Below are positions 9,085-17,662 of a DNA stretch of 46,710 nucleotides, one piece after another (positions within the stretch are counted from its first letter, which is position 1; every line of letters begins with the position of its first letter). The position numbers and the translations under genes were made by a program. The notes under the pieces were generated by a model. That model was not told the origin of the DNA, did not search any database, and worked only from the letters and a program-made list of their open reading frames with translations. The stretch is from JAQVEM01 sp964595565 (GTDB lineage Bacteria > Actinomycetota > Humimicrobiia > Humimicrobiales > Humimicrobiaceae), in NCBI GenBank assembly GCA_964595565.1, contig CAZQQX010000013.1, forward strand, positions 1 through 46,710, read 5' to 3'.

Positions 9085-9643
9085 TTATTCATATAAAGTT
9101 TCATACAGGGATATTAAATATCCAAGAATAGAGCTAAAAACAGGAAGTCTTGTTTTTATTCTTCCGTTTGGATATAAATCTGAAACTTTTTTGGAAAGAC
9201 ATAAAAATTGGATTGATAAAAAGATTAATTTTATAGAGGAGTGTCTGGAAAGTGCAAAGGAAAAGGAGCTTGTAGAGAGGTCTGATGATGATTTTATAAA
9301 TCTGGTATGTAGTATTGTTAGTGGAGTATCTAAAGATTTGAAAGTAAAAGTAAACCAAATTTATTTTAGGAAAATGAAAACAAAATGGGCAAGCTTAAGT
9401 CCGGTTAAGAATTTAACAGTTAACAGATTAATGAAATATTTACCGGAATATGTTATTGAATATATTATATTTCATGAGGCAGCCCATGTTATTGAGAAGA
9501 GACATAATAATAGATTCTGGAGCATAATAGAGAAAAGATATAAAAATTACCCTGAATTTGAAAGAGAATTATTCGAATACTGGTTTAAAGTATCAGAGAA
9601 AAAATATATAGAGAAGTTTGGCTTTAATATGGAAATATTATAA
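9071..9643 (+). CDS. YgjP-type (M48-like, DUF45) metallopeptidase
   Basis: This is a 190-residue zinc protease-like protein with the motif HEAAH followed by KRHNNRFW near residues 137-152, the pattern of the YgjP/DUF45 family (HExxH then a third His before a conserved FW). Such genes are commonly found right after hsdR in type I loci; their function there is unknown. I chose ATG 9071 because upstream codons of the same frame lie wholly inside hsdR and read as non-homologous sequence; GGAG sits 13 bases upstream. It overlaps the end of hsdR by 14 bases, so it is part of the restriction operon. Confidence 0.85.
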   Translation: MVLNNYSYKVSYRDIKYPRIELKTGSLVFILPFGYKSETFLERHKNWIDKKINFIEECLESAKEKELVERSDDDFINLVCSIVSGVSKDLKVKVNQIYFRKMKTKWASLSPVKNLTVNRLMKYLPEYVIEYIIFHEAAHVIEKRHNNRFWSIIEKRYKNYPEFERELFEYWFKVSEKKYIEKFGFNMEIL

Positions 9644-9659
9644 TAAAAAGGATTCCTAA

Positions 9660-10682
9660 ATGATTGGAGGAAATATACCTAAAACCTCACCGGAGCTTAT
9701 ATTCAGGCTACGGGACAGTGCATTTGCAAATGACTTGTTCATTGCCGCTGTGGGATATTTTGATTTTTTTAATTTTATAAAGAAACATCCATATGATATT
9801 GAAGGTATAAGCAGGTCGCTTAAAATTAAAAAAAGGCCGCTGGATGTAATGTTGACCCTGTTTAAAGCATACGGTTTTATAGGGGAAAAAGATAACAGAT
9901 TTTATCTTTCGGATGTTGCGGATGATTATCTTGACAGTGAATCTTTTTTTGATTTAAGCTATTATGCCGGCTCATTAAAAGACCGGCCTGCATGTATGGA
10001 GATGAGGAAAGTTCTAATTACCGGAAAGCCGGCAGATTGGGCAGCAATAAAAAAAAGAGAAGACTGGGCGACTTCTATGGAGAATATTGATTTTGCCAGG
10101 TCTTATTCCGCCGGAGTAAATGGCAGGGGTGCTTATCTGGCAAATGGATTGCTTAATGCAGTTGATTTGGGTAAATATAAAAAATTACTTGATATAGGAG
10201 GCTCAACAGGCATATATTCTGCTGTACTACTGCAAAAATACCCCAATCTCGAGGCGACTGTATTTGAAAAGCCTCCTGTGAATAAATTAACAGAGTTTTC
10301 AATAAAAAAATCCCGGTTAAAAGATAGAATGGATGTAATCACAGGAGATATGTTTAAAGAAAACCTTCCTGAAGGTTACGATATTCATCTATTATCTCAT
10401 GTCGTTCATGATTGGGATTTTGATAGAGTTAGATATATTTTAGATAGTTCATATAAAAGCCTAAATACTGGTGGGATGGTAATTATCCATGGTGTTCATA
10501 TCAATGAAGATAAAACCGGGCCGGTGCCAGCTGCAGAATATTCGGTGCTTCTTATGTTTCTTACCGAAGGTAAATGTTATTCTATCCCTGAGATGAAAAA
10601 AATCCTTGAAGAAGCAGGTTTTAAGGATATAAGGTACAGGCCGACAGTTATTAACAGGAGCATTATAACGGGGATAAAATAG
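9660..10682 (+). CDS. SAM-dependent methyltransferase of the O-methyltransferase (Methyltransf_2) type
   Basis: The 340-residue protein has an N-terminal helical/winged-helix dimerisation region (about 10-90) and a Rossmann methyltransferase domain with glycine motif DIGGSTG at 178-184. A SHVVHDWDFD motif follows near residue 245, where family members have the catalytic His. The architecture matches acetylserotonin/caffeate-type O-methyltransferases and bacterial natural-product methylases; the substrate cannot be read. AAGGA precedes the ATG. It starts 16 bases after the metallopeptidase and may be read from the same transcript, but no defence role is implied. Confidence 0.75.
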   Translation: MIGGNIPKTSPELIFRLRDSAFANDLFIAAVGYFDFFNFIKKHPYDIEGISRSLKIKKRPLDVMLTLFKAYGFIGEKDNRFYLSDVADDYLDSESFFDLSYYAGSLKDRPACMEMRKVLITGKPADWAAIKKREDWATSMENIDFARSYSAGVNGRGAYLANGLLNAVDLGKYKKLLDIGGSTGIYSAVLLQKYPNLEATVFEKPPVNKLTEFSIKKSRLKDRMDVITGDMFKENLPEGYDIHLLSHVVHDWDFDRVRYILDSSYKSLNTGGMVIIHGVHINEDKTGPVPAAEYSVLLMFLTEGKCYSIPEMKKILEEAGFKDIRYRPTVINRSIITGIK

Positions 10683-10791
10683 TGATAATCAGGAGATAGC
10701 AAAAAAGCTAAAAGGATATTTAGGTTTATTTTATTTTAAGGAAGAGATACTGTAATTGATTGAAAATAAGGGTAACAAGTATGATTAAAAT

Positions 10792-10800
10792 TGATATAAT
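10792..10800 (+). promoter_or_regulatory. Extended -10 promoter for the lipoprotein gene
   Basis: TGATATAAT is a perfect extended -10 (TG-N-TATAAT). No good -35 is seen at 17 bases. Transcription would start near 10807, about 50 bases before the next ATG. Confidence 0.5.
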
Positions 10801-10854
10801 ATAAGCTATTCTGAATCGTTTGGTAAAATAAGAGTATAAAAATAAGAGGATATT

Positions 10855-11487
10855 ATGAAAAAAGTTTTTTTAGTTTTGATTACAATTACAGCATTAGTAA
10901 TAATGAGTCTGGCAACAGTAAGCTGCAGTTCAGTTGCACAGGTTGAGCCCACGGTGGCTGAGTTTATGGGGAGTGATTTTGAGATAACTTTACCAGAAAA
11001 CTGGGAGGGTGGCACGAAAGAAGAGCTGGAGTCGGTTGCGGAAGAGCTTGAGGAACTGGGACAGGAAGAACTGGCTGAGAAGGTGGAAGAAAATAAGAAA
11101 CTTTTATTGTTTTTTGGTTATGATAAAGAAACAGCTGCCCGGGGCGAAAGTGTGAGCAATCTTACAATTACCGGAGAACCTGCTCCATTCTTATCCCTTG
11201 ATGAATATATGGACCTTACCTATGAAGACCTATCAAAGAAATATGAAGAAGCAGGCTATGAATTTAATATAGTGGAGCAGGAGGTTGTTTCTCCGGGAAA
11301 CTATGAAGAAATAGGGAGGACTTTAATCGAGCAGGAGGTTGAAGGAGCTGATGCAGGCGTGGCCCAGTATATAATAAAGCATGAGTCTGATTTCTGGATA
11401 TTAACTTTTACTTCAGATTTAGAAAATCTTTATGAGAATATAGAGGCTTTTGATAAATCCATCGGGACTTTAAAAATCCTGGACTGA
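10855..11487 (+). CDS. Predicted lipoprotein of unknown function
   Basis: The 210-residue protein begins with a lysine-started hydrophobic signal (about 4-20) ending ATVSC, a near-lipobox whose Cys would be lipidated at about residue 24. The mature part is acidic and has a helical Glu-rich stretch (about 55-80). The C-terminal half, with IVEQEV and a final strand-rich region, resembles small secreted lipoproteins in which a roughly 150-residue domain fits into the membrane surface. I do not recognise a named family. A GAGG ribosome binding site precedes the ATG. It is monocistronic by spacing. Confidence 0.7.
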   Translation: MKKVFLVLITITALVIMSLATVSCSSVAQVEPTVAEFMGSDFEITLPENWEGGTKEELESVAEELEELGQEELAEKVEENKKLLLFFGYDKETAARGESVSNLTITGEPAPFLSLDEYMDLTYEDLSKKYEEAGYEFNIVEQEVVSPGNYEEIGRTLIEQEVEGADAGVAQYIIKHESDFWILTFTSDLENLYENIEAFDKSIGTLKILD

Positions 11488-11612
11488 TGGATAGAAAAAT
11501 CTGGATAGTTTAATTGGAGGCCAGGAGAATATGGTAAGGGATAACTGTAAGTTATAGATTTTGTAAGTTTAAGATTAATAAGAAGTTATTAAATTTGAAA
11601 GGAGTGCTAATT

Positions 11613-11897
11613 ATGTTATCAAATATGCCTATTGACCTATCAAAAGTGGGTAAGGATGATATGGATAAAGAAATTTTGAGGGCAGGGATAATAGCCGAGC
11701 TGGATGCAATAAGTCTGTATGAACAGATGGCTGCGGCTACCGAGAATAAGGATATTAAAAAAATATTTCTGGATGTAGCAAGGGAAGAAAAAACTCATGT
11801 AGGGGAGTTCCAGGCTATGCTTCTAAAAATAGATAAGCAGCAGGTTGACGAGCTAAAAGCGGGGGAAGAAGAAGTTGAAGAAGAGCTCGGAGAATAA
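11613..11897 (+). CDS. Ferritin-like protein of the encapsulin-cargo type
   Basis: This 94-residue protein reads IIAELDAISLYEQM near residue 25 and REEKTHVGEF near residue 58, giving the paired Glu and E-x-x-H metal ligands of a two-helix ferritin-like fold. The same pattern occurs in the short ferritin-like proteins (EncFtn/Flp) loaded in encapsulin shells, and in the N-terminal domain of the fused encapsulin of Pyrococcus. The C-terminus is a Glu-rich helix. ATG 11613 is favoured over an upstream TTG because GAAAGGAG lies 8 bases before it. No shell-protein gene is adjacent, so it may be a free oligomer or travel to a shell encoded elsewhere. Confidence 0.8.
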   Translation: MLSNMPIDLSKVGKDDMDKEILRAGIIAELDAISLYEQMAAATENKDIKKIFLDVAREEKTHVGEFQAMLLKIDKQQVDELKAGEEEVEEELGE

Positions 11898-11927
11898 AAA
11901 GTAAAATATTTAACTCCGGGATGTATT

Positions 11928-12296
11928 ATGAAAGCTGTAAAAGTTGATTCTACCGGTAAAGGTAAAACAAAAAAAGAGATTATTGTCAGCGAAGTGATAG
12001 AGGCATCAAATTTTTTTAGTAAATTGTCTGGATTGATATTCAGGAGAAAGTTAAAAGATAGCCAGGGGTTCCTTATAAGAAAGTGCAACAGTGTTCACAC
12101 CATTGGGATGATGTATAGAATAGATGTGGTATTCCTGGATAAGAAAAATAGGGTTTCTGCGATATATTGCAATCTTAAACCTTTCAGGGTGACACCATTC
12201 GTGAAGGACGCTTTTTCTGTACTGGAAGTGCAGGCGGGAGTGATAGGCAAAACTTCACTGAAGGTAACGGATTTAGTGTTTTTTGAAACACTCTGA
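11928..12296 (+). CDS. DUF192 family protein
   Basis: The 122-residue protein matches DUF192, with SGLIFRRKL near 33, the signature CNSVHTIGMMYRIDVVFLD near 54-72, and a late VLEVQAG. No signal peptide is seen, unlike many members. The biochemical role of DUF192 is unknown; members are often near Tad/Flp pilus genes, and here the pilus locus starts about 600 bases away. It follows the ferritin-like gene by 30 bases and converges with the TPR gene with 7 bases between stops. Confidence 0.85.
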   Translation: MKAVKVDSTGKGKTKKEIIVSEVIEASNFFSKLSGLIFRRKLKDSQGFLIRKCNSVHTIGMMYRIDVVFLDKKNRVSAIYCNLKPFRVTPFVKDAFSVLEVQAGVIGKTSLKVTDLVFFETL

Positions 12297-12303
12297 TAAA
12301 TAA

Positions 12304-12654
12304 TCAGGTAAATTTTTTAAGCGTTTCTTTATATTTTTTTGATCCGGGATTCATGATAGCTGCGATTTTAAGATGGCCCGTTGCTTCACTTAATCTGTTT
12401 TCCCTCATTAAACACAGGCCTAGGCCGAAGTGTGCAAAATCATTGGATGCATCTATTTCCAGAGCCATTAAGAAATTTTTTTTGGCTGATTCATAAAATC
12501 CACAATTATAATAACAGCATGCAAGAAATTCCCTTATAGAACCTTTTTCTGGCTCAATACCCCTGGCTTCTTCCAGAAGCATTATGGCCTTTAGAAATTT
12601 GCCTTTCCTGTATAATATCTTACCTTTTTTAAATAAATAATAAGCCTTACTCAT
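12304..12654 (-). CDS. Small TPR-repeat protein
   Basis: The 116 residues are almost entirely three tetratricopeptide repeats: units beginning near residues 4, 38 and 72 with the usual Gly/Ala/Tyr/Pro spacing (for example YLFKKGKILYRKGKF and AHFGLGLCLMREN). It would be a cytoplasmic protein-protein interaction module. No Shine-Dalgarno is visible before the ATG, so the start could be slightly different. It is transcribed away from the tad operon. Confidence 0.75.
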   Translation of the reverse strand: MSKAYYLFKKGKILYRKGKFLKAIMLLEEARGIEPEKGSIREFLACCYYNCGFYESAKKNFLMALEIDASNDFAHFGLGLCLMRENRLSEATGHLKIAAIMNPGSKKYKETLKKFT

Positions 12655-12905
12655 ATAGTAAAAACTACGTTTATATATATTCCTGAAACATTATATCACT
12701 ATAGATAAGTATTTCTAAGTGCTCCAGGATGTTACCGGTATAAGGGTACTCCTTCCCGGTCCTCTGTTTTTATTAAATTAATGATGGCATATATTTGCAT
12801 AATTTAATAATTATGCTATTATGTTAATGTATAATTATACAAATAGATTTATGTATCTATAAAGTTAATAATACTGAGGAAATTCAGTCAGGATGTCAGG
12901 GCAGG
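12655..12905. promoter_or_regulatory. Divergent intergenic region ahead of the tad operon
   Basis: A candidate promoter TTGCAT (12795-12800), 16 bases, TATTAT (12817-12822) faces cpaB; a second perfect TATAAT lies at 12830-12835 without a clear -35. Upstream, ACCGG/CCGGT arms around 12736-12757 followed by GTTTTTATT could be a weak plus-strand terminator insulating the operon. Assigned by eye. Confidence 0.35.
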
Positions 12906-13640
12906 ATGAATAGAATATCGTTAATTATAAGGCAGAGGATATTAAGTATTATTTTTATTTTTATTTCTCTTGCCGGTGGGGTTTTTATATTCTGGTATAT
13001 AAGCAGTCTTAAAGAAAAAATCCCCGAAAATATTAATTATAATAAGATATTTATAGCCAGAAACGATATAGAAAAGGGTGAAAAAATTACGGCTGACTTA
13101 ATAGAAATGCAAAAAATTTCCGCAGATATATTTAGTGGAAGATTTATTGTGGATAAAAATGAGATTGTAGGTAAAGAAGTTATAACGGATATATTAAAGG
13201 GAGAAATTATTACCAGGGATAAACTTGAGGGGCAATACGCGACAGATGATTTTAGTTACAGTTTTTCATTTTATATTCCGGACGGACTGAGAGCGGTAAG
13301 TGTGCCTGTCAGTTTTTACGGCGATAGAAGTCTGCTAAACGAGGGAGATAGGGTTGACCTGATATCTACTTTTTATGAGCAGGAAAGTGGCAACCTGTTT
13401 TCCGAGGCTGTTCTTTCTGAAAAAGAGGTAATACTGATAAATAATAATGTAGAAGAGACTTATTCGGGAAATGATGAAGGAAACTTTTTACCGGGACTGG
13501 TGACTGAAGAAAGTTTTGTGGGCTCTTTTTACCATAGACATATAATTATTACCCTTTACTTGACCGTAGCAGAGGCAGAAGAAATCTTCAGGGCGATAGA
13601 AAGGGGTGTCGTTAATCTATCACTCTGTCACAGTGATTAA
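12906..13640 (+). CDS. cpaB: Flp pilus assembly protein CpaB (SAF and RcpC domains)
   Basis: The 244-residue protein has an N-terminal membrane helix (about 12-34), a SAF domain (about 45-110, with FIARNDIEKGEKIT and a later GKEVITDILKGEII) and the RcpC region with VSVPVSFYGDRSLLNEGDRVDL near 140-160. CpaB is an envelope part of Tad pilus machines; in monoderm forms its partner secretin is absent. It heads the cpaB-tadZ-tadA-tadB-tadC block. The ATG is supported by the position of the signal-anchor; GGGCAGG lies just upstream. Confidence 0.88.
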   Translation: MNRISLIIRQRILSIIFIFISLAGGVFIFWYISSLKEKIPENINYNKIFIARNDIEKGEKITADLIEMQKISADIFSGRFIVDKNEIVGKEVITDILKGEIITRDKLEGQYATDDFSYSFSFYIPDGLRAVSVPVSFYGDRSLLNEGDRVDLISTFYEQESGNLFSEAVLSEKEVILINNNVEETYSGNDEGNFLPGLVTEESFVGSFYHRHIIITLYLTVAEAEEIFRAIERGVVNLSLCHSD

Positions 13641-13754
13641 TTTTTGTATAAAAATATGTTGATAGGAAGTTTAGATTGCAGGGATGTTATTTTTTTAGCC
13701 ATAATTGTTTTAGTCCGCTTTTTAAGAATATATTAAAAAGGAAGGAATTATAAT

Positions 13755-14516
13755 ATGGATAGACTTGATGGGAGTGAATCAAAAGTAGTGCTTTTTTCTG
13801 GAAGTAAAGGAGGCTGTGGCTGCAGTTTTATTACTTATTGTGTGGCCACTTATCTTGCCAGAGAAACCACAAAAAATATTCTGCTTCTAGATTTGAATAT
13901 TGGGAAGAAAGACAGCAGGTTGATTTTTAATCTGACTGATGATAGTTACAGGGACCTTGGTGATTTAGAGGAAGTAATAGATGAAATTGATGCGTCAATT
14001 CTGAGAAGGCTGGTTATTAATTTTGAAAATAGTCTGAATCTTGTTTTGCCTCCGGTAAAAATAGAGAAGAACGGGTTTTTTAAGCAAGAACACCTTGAGA
14101 AACTCCTGGATATACTTAAACACTATTTTGATATCATCTGTGTGGATTTCCCCGGCTATCTTTATACCCTGTACGGGATTAATTTAAAGGACCTTGTTGA
14201 TAAATATGTTTTTATATCCCTTCCTGATTTAATTTCTGTGAACAATCTAAATATTATAGTTAAGAGTATAATTTTTGACGGAATCTCTTATGATTATGAT
14301 ATTCTTATCAATAAATTCAATACCAGGCCCGCTATACCGGCTACAGGACTAAACTCAATCCTGAGCTATCCGGTAAATGCTTTTATTCCCTATGATAGAG
14401 ATATTGAATTTTTGATGCTGAACAGGGGCCCTGATTCCATTTTTAGTTATAACCTCAGGGTCGTAAATAATATTTCTGCTTTTTCAAAAAAAATATATGA
14501 GGATTTTAATTTATGA
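13755..14516 (+). CDS. tadZ: TadZ/CpaE-like pilus localisation ATPase with degenerate Walker A
   Basis: TadZ/CpaE proteins are MinD/ParA-like factors that place the Tad pilus at the cell pole. The deviant Walker A reads GSKGGCGCS at 16-24. The signature lysine is kept (K18) but the P-loop lysine is replaced by Cys (KGGxGK becomes KGGCGC), so ATP binding or hydrolysis may be altered. LLLDLNIGKKDSR (about 43-55) and VDFPGYL (about 134) match the MinD switch regions. The 253 residues lack the N-terminal receiver-like domain seen in many CpaE. A strong GGAAGGA precedes ATG, and the stop overlaps tadA by 4 bases (ATGA). Confidence 0.82.
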   Translation: MDRLDGSESKVVLFSGSKGGCGCSFITYCVATYLARETTKNILLLDLNIGKKDSRLIFNLTDDSYRDLGDLEEVIDEIDASILRRLVINFENSLNLVLPPVKIEKNGFFKQEHLEKLLDILKHYFDIICVDFPGYLYTLYGINLKDLVDKYVFISLPDLISVNNLNIIVKSIIFDGISYDYDILINKFNTRPAIPATGLNSILSYPVNAFIPYDRDIEFLMLNRGPDSIFSYNLRVVNNISAFSKKIYEDFNL

Positions 14517-15808
14517 ACCCTGCTTATAGTGACGCTGATAGTGTGGCCGGATACCTGAGTACAGAGTTATTAAAAAAGATAAAGTCCGAAGATTTAAATA
14601 ATTTTTCCTCTGAAAACAGATTTAATATGATTGACAGGTATTTAAGTGAGATTGCGGAGGAAGAGAAAATAATAATCAGCCGGAAAGAAATTCTTAAACT
14701 GGCTAAAGAAATTTATGAAGATAGTTATAGTTTTGGACCGGTGAGTTTTCTCATGAATGATGAAAGGGTAACGGAAATTATGATAAATAATTTTGATCAG
14801 GTCTATATTGAAGAAGACGACGCTATAAAAAAAACAGAAATCTTTTTCAGAGATAATAATCATATTAAGAATATAGTGGATAAGATCCTGAGCCCCCTGG
14901 GCCTTAGACTGGATGAGAGTTCCCCCATGGTTGATGCAAGACTTAAAAATGGGTCAAGAATAAATGTGGTTTTAAAACCGGTAACCATAAATGATATAGT
15001 GGTCACCATAAGGAAATTCAAAAGAAATTTAATGGATATAGAAAGTTTAATAGATGAGGGCACCATAGATGAAAAGATTGCAAATTTTATTAAAATCTGT
15101 GTAAAGAGCAGGTTAAATATAATAGTGAGCGGGGGGACATCTACCGGCAAAACTACTTTTTTAAATGTTATTTCTAATTTTATTAATGTTTCCGAAAGAG
15201 TGGTGACCATTGAAGAAACACTGGAACTAAGTTTAAACCTGCCGCATGTAGTCAGGCTTGAAGGAAGACCCCCGAATATGGAAGGTAAAGGAGAAATAAC
15301 TATAAGAAAGCTGGTAAGAAACTCGCTGAGGATGAGACCGGATAGGATTATAGTAGGAGAGATAAGGGGAGTTGAAGCAGTAGATGTTCTCCAGGCAATG
15401 AATACCGGGCATGATGGGTCTATGACTACAATTCATTCTAATTCGCCGAAAGATATGATCAGTCGCCTGGAGACGATGATACTTATGTCGGGCCTGAATC
15501 TAAATCCCGCGACTGCCAGAAGAATGATAACATCATCTATAGATATGGTTATCCATCTGGAAAAGCTGAGTGATGGAAGAAGAATCATATCCAGGGTGAG
15601 CGAGATTAAAGATAAAAGTGAAACTATTGGCGGGAATACAATTCTGGAAGTTAAGGACATATTCAGGTATCAGAAAAATAGAGCCGGGATAGGCAATGTA
15701 GCGTCTGGAGATGGAAATATTATTTTTACGGGATATATACCGGACTTTATGGTGAAAATAAAAAAGCATGGTTCTAACTTTGTTTTTGGTAAAGGGAATG
15801 TAGAATAA
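14513..15808 (+). CDS. tadA: Tad pilus assembly ATPase TadA/CpaF
   Basis: This is the type II/IV secretion ATPase that powers pilin polymerisation. Walker A is GGTSTGKTT at 207-215, the aspartate/Walker B box RPDRIIVGEIRG at 275-286, and the His box GHDGSMTTIHSN at 299-310. The N-terminal helical region with FGPVSFLMNDERVTEI (about 74-89) is typical of CpaF. All catalytic residues are present. It overlaps tadZ by 4 bases and is one base from tadB. Confidence 0.96.
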   Translation: MNPAYSDADSVAGYLSTELLKKIKSEDLNNFSSENRFNMIDRYLSEIAEEEKIIISRKEILKLAKEIYEDSYSFGPVSFLMNDERVTEIMINNFDQVYIEEDDAIKKTEIFFRDNNHIKNIVDKILSPLGLRLDESSPMVDARLKNGSRINVVLKPVTINDIVVTIRKFKRNLMDIESLIDEGTIDEKIANFIKICVKSRLNIIVSGGTSTGKTTFLNVISNFINVSERVVTIEETLELSLNLPHVVRLEGRPPNMEGKGEITIRKLVRNSLRMRPDRIIVGEIRGVEAVDVLQAMNTGHDGSMTTIHSNSPKDMISRLETMILMSGLNLNPATARRMITSSIDMVIHLEKLSDGRRIISRVSEIKDKSETIGGNTILEVKDIFRYQKNRAGIGNVASGDGNIIFTGYIPDFMVKIKKHGSNFVFGKGNVE

Positions 15809-15809
15809 A

Positions 15810-16676
15810 ATGTGGGGTAATATATTAATATCTTTTATTTCTTTTCTGGCACTGCTATTTATGTTTTATGGCCTGAAAAATATTGCCCATGGCCCCGGTC
15901 CGGCTGAAAGGAGCTTAACCGGGGATAAAGATTCCGATTATGAAAGGCTATCAAATTACATCATAAATAGAAGCGGAAAGGGCAGAAAAGTTTTAACTAT
16001 TATCATATTTCTTGTCCTGACCCTGTGTTTTTATCTTTTCACCGGGAACCTTATCTTTAGCTTATTTGCGGGTATATGTCCCTGTATCTATGTATCGGAT
16101 TTTTTAAATGGTTTTGAGGAAAAGAAAAAAGACCTGCTGGGAACCCAGATAATAGAATTTTTATCCAGCATGATAGTAATGCTTAAAGCAGGGAATACAG
16201 TGAGATATATTTTTAAATCTTCAGCAGGCAGTTTTAAGAACCCTCTTGGTAGCTACCTTCAGGAAATAGCTTACCAGCTTGAACTGAATTTTACTCTTGA
16301 GGAGGCCCTGGACAGTTTCTCCCGGAAATGCGGGAGTAAAGAAATTAACCTTCTGGTCAGTTCTCTTAAGATTAATAATAAAATAGGAGGGGATTTGATA
16401 CCTGTGCTTGATAATGTAGCTGACAATATACGGCATAATATCAGCTTAAAGTCCAGGATAAAGACAATGAACACGCAGAGCAGGATTTCTGGAAATATTA
16501 TATCAGTTTTCCCTGTTGTAGTTCTGGTTCTAATGTGTATTTTTCTAAATGATTCAATAATGAATTTCTTTTCTACAGGAGCAGGGATAATTCTTCTTAT
16601 CACGGGGGGAATCCTGGAAATTGCCGGAATATTAATTATTAAGAGGATAACGGATTTTAAAAATTATGGTATATAA
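15810..16676 (+). CDS. tadB: Tad pilus inner-membrane protein TadB
   Basis: The 288-residue protein has an N-terminal membrane helix (about 5-25), a hydrophobic pair near 52-90 and two C-terminal helices (about 230-280) flanking a cytoplasmic T2SSF (GspF-like) domain with FLSSMIVMLKAGNT near 115. TadB and TadC together form the platform that TadA acts on. Its start lies one base after the tadA stop, and TadC follows after 15 bases. Confidence 0.88.
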   Translation: MWGNILISFISFLALLFMFYGLKNIAHGPGPAERSLTGDKDSDYERLSNYIINRSGKGRKVLTIIIFLVLTLCFYLFTGNLIFSLFAGICPCIYVSDFLNGFEEKKKDLLGTQIIEFLSSMIVMLKAGNTVRYIFKSSAGSFKNPLGSYLQEIAYQLELNFTLEEALDSFSRKCGSKEINLLVSSLKINNKIGGDLIPVLDNVADNIRHNISLKSRIKTMNTQSRISGNIISVFPVVVLVLMCIFLNDSIMNFFSTGAGIILLITGGILEIAGILIIKRITDFKNYGI

Positions 16677-16691
16677 AATACGGGGTGAGTC

Positions 16692-17582
16692 ATGGTTGAG
16701 TATTTAATTATTTTTATTTACTACTTATTTATGTGCTCTGTGGCATTTTATTTTTTAAAAAATAAACACTATTATCTTCGTGTACGGGGGAAAGTGAGCA
16801 GTAGTCGGGGTAAGAAAATAATTAATAAGTTTGTAAATAAGATGAATTCAATTTCTTATAAAATTGGGGGTACTTTAATCAATAAAAAATTTATTAGAGT
16901 AAAAAGAAAAAATATAGAACTGCTAAAGTTATTACAAATTGAGAGTAATATAAATCTTACTCCGGAATCTTTAACAGGGTACAGAGTAATCTTATTTTGT
17001 TTACTTTTTATAGCAGGTTTTTTTGCGGGAAGCAGCCCTGTCAGTTCATCTGCTATGGCTGTATTTGCAGCGGTATGGGGATACTCTATTCCGGATATAA
17101 TGCTTTTTAGATTTAACCACAGAAGAAAAAGAGAGATGGAGAGAGAGTTACCTGATATTATTGATTTGCTCATAGCGGCAACGTTTTCCGGGCAGAATAT
17201 TTATAACGCCATAAAAATAGTGACTTCAAAATATGGAGGGAGAATCTGTTCAGAGCTTTCTAATTTTATTAAAGATATTGACGTCGGGACAGGTAAATTA
17301 CAGGCTTATAGGAATTTAATTGAGAGAAGTAGCTCCTCTCAATTTAAAAATTTTGTTTTTTTACTGATACAGTCAGAGAAATATGGAGCTTCTGTAAATG
17401 ATTTATTAAAGAGAAAATCTGATTATATAAAATTTAAGTCCTATCAAAATCTGGAGAGGAAGATAAGGAAAACATCAGTATTAATATTATTCCCGTTAGT
17501 TTTTTTGATTATGCCTTCTTTTATTATATTGGTGGGCGGGCCTCTTATGTCATTGATAGGAGGGGGTCTTTTGAAGTTTTAG
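16692..17582 (+). CDS. tadC: Tad pilus inner-membrane protein TadC
   Basis: The 296-residue protein has an N-terminal membrane helix, a hydrophobic pair near 95-140 and C-terminal helices after residue 260, around a T2SSF domain with ELPDIIDLLIAATFSGQNI near 152-170. It is the paralogue of TadB. The ATG follows GGGGTGAG. The gene ends the first tad block, and a perfect hairpin follows. Confidence 0.88.
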   Translation: MVEYLIIFIYYLFMCSVAFYFLKNKHYYLRVRGKVSSSRGKKIINKFVNKMNSISYKIGGTLINKKFIRVKRKNIELLKLLQIESNINLTPESLTGYRVILFCLLFIAGFFAGSSPVSSSAMAVFAAVWGYSIPDIMLFRFNHRRKREMERELPDIIDLLIAATFSGQNIYNAIKIVTSKYGGRICSELSNFIKDIDVGTGKLQAYRNLIERSSSSQFKNFVFLLIQSEKYGASVNDLLKRKSDYIKFKSYQNLERKIRKTSVLILFPLVFLIMPSFIILVGGPLMSLIGGGLLKF

Positions 17583-17599
17583 TTTTATATGTATAAAAT

Positions 17600-17629
17600 T
17601 TAACACCCCGGAGAAATCCGGGGTGTTAA
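17600..17629. terminator. Perfect 13-bp hairpin with GAAA loop between convergent tadC and CAP genes
   Basis: TTAACACCCCGGA (17600-17612) pairs exactly with its reverse complement (17617-17629) around a GAAA tetraloop. It sits between tadC (+) and the CAP-domain gene (-). Only short T-rich tails follow, better on the minus strand, so it probably stops both transcripts. Confidence 0.75.
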
Positions 17630-17662
17630 CTCAGGCGTCCGTAAATTTAGAGTTTTAAAATT

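Noticed and set aside
11488..12654. An encapsulin shell gene near the ferritin-like cargo
   Set aside because: The neighbours read as lipoprotein, DUF192 and TPR proteins; no HK97-like protein was found anywhere in the window.
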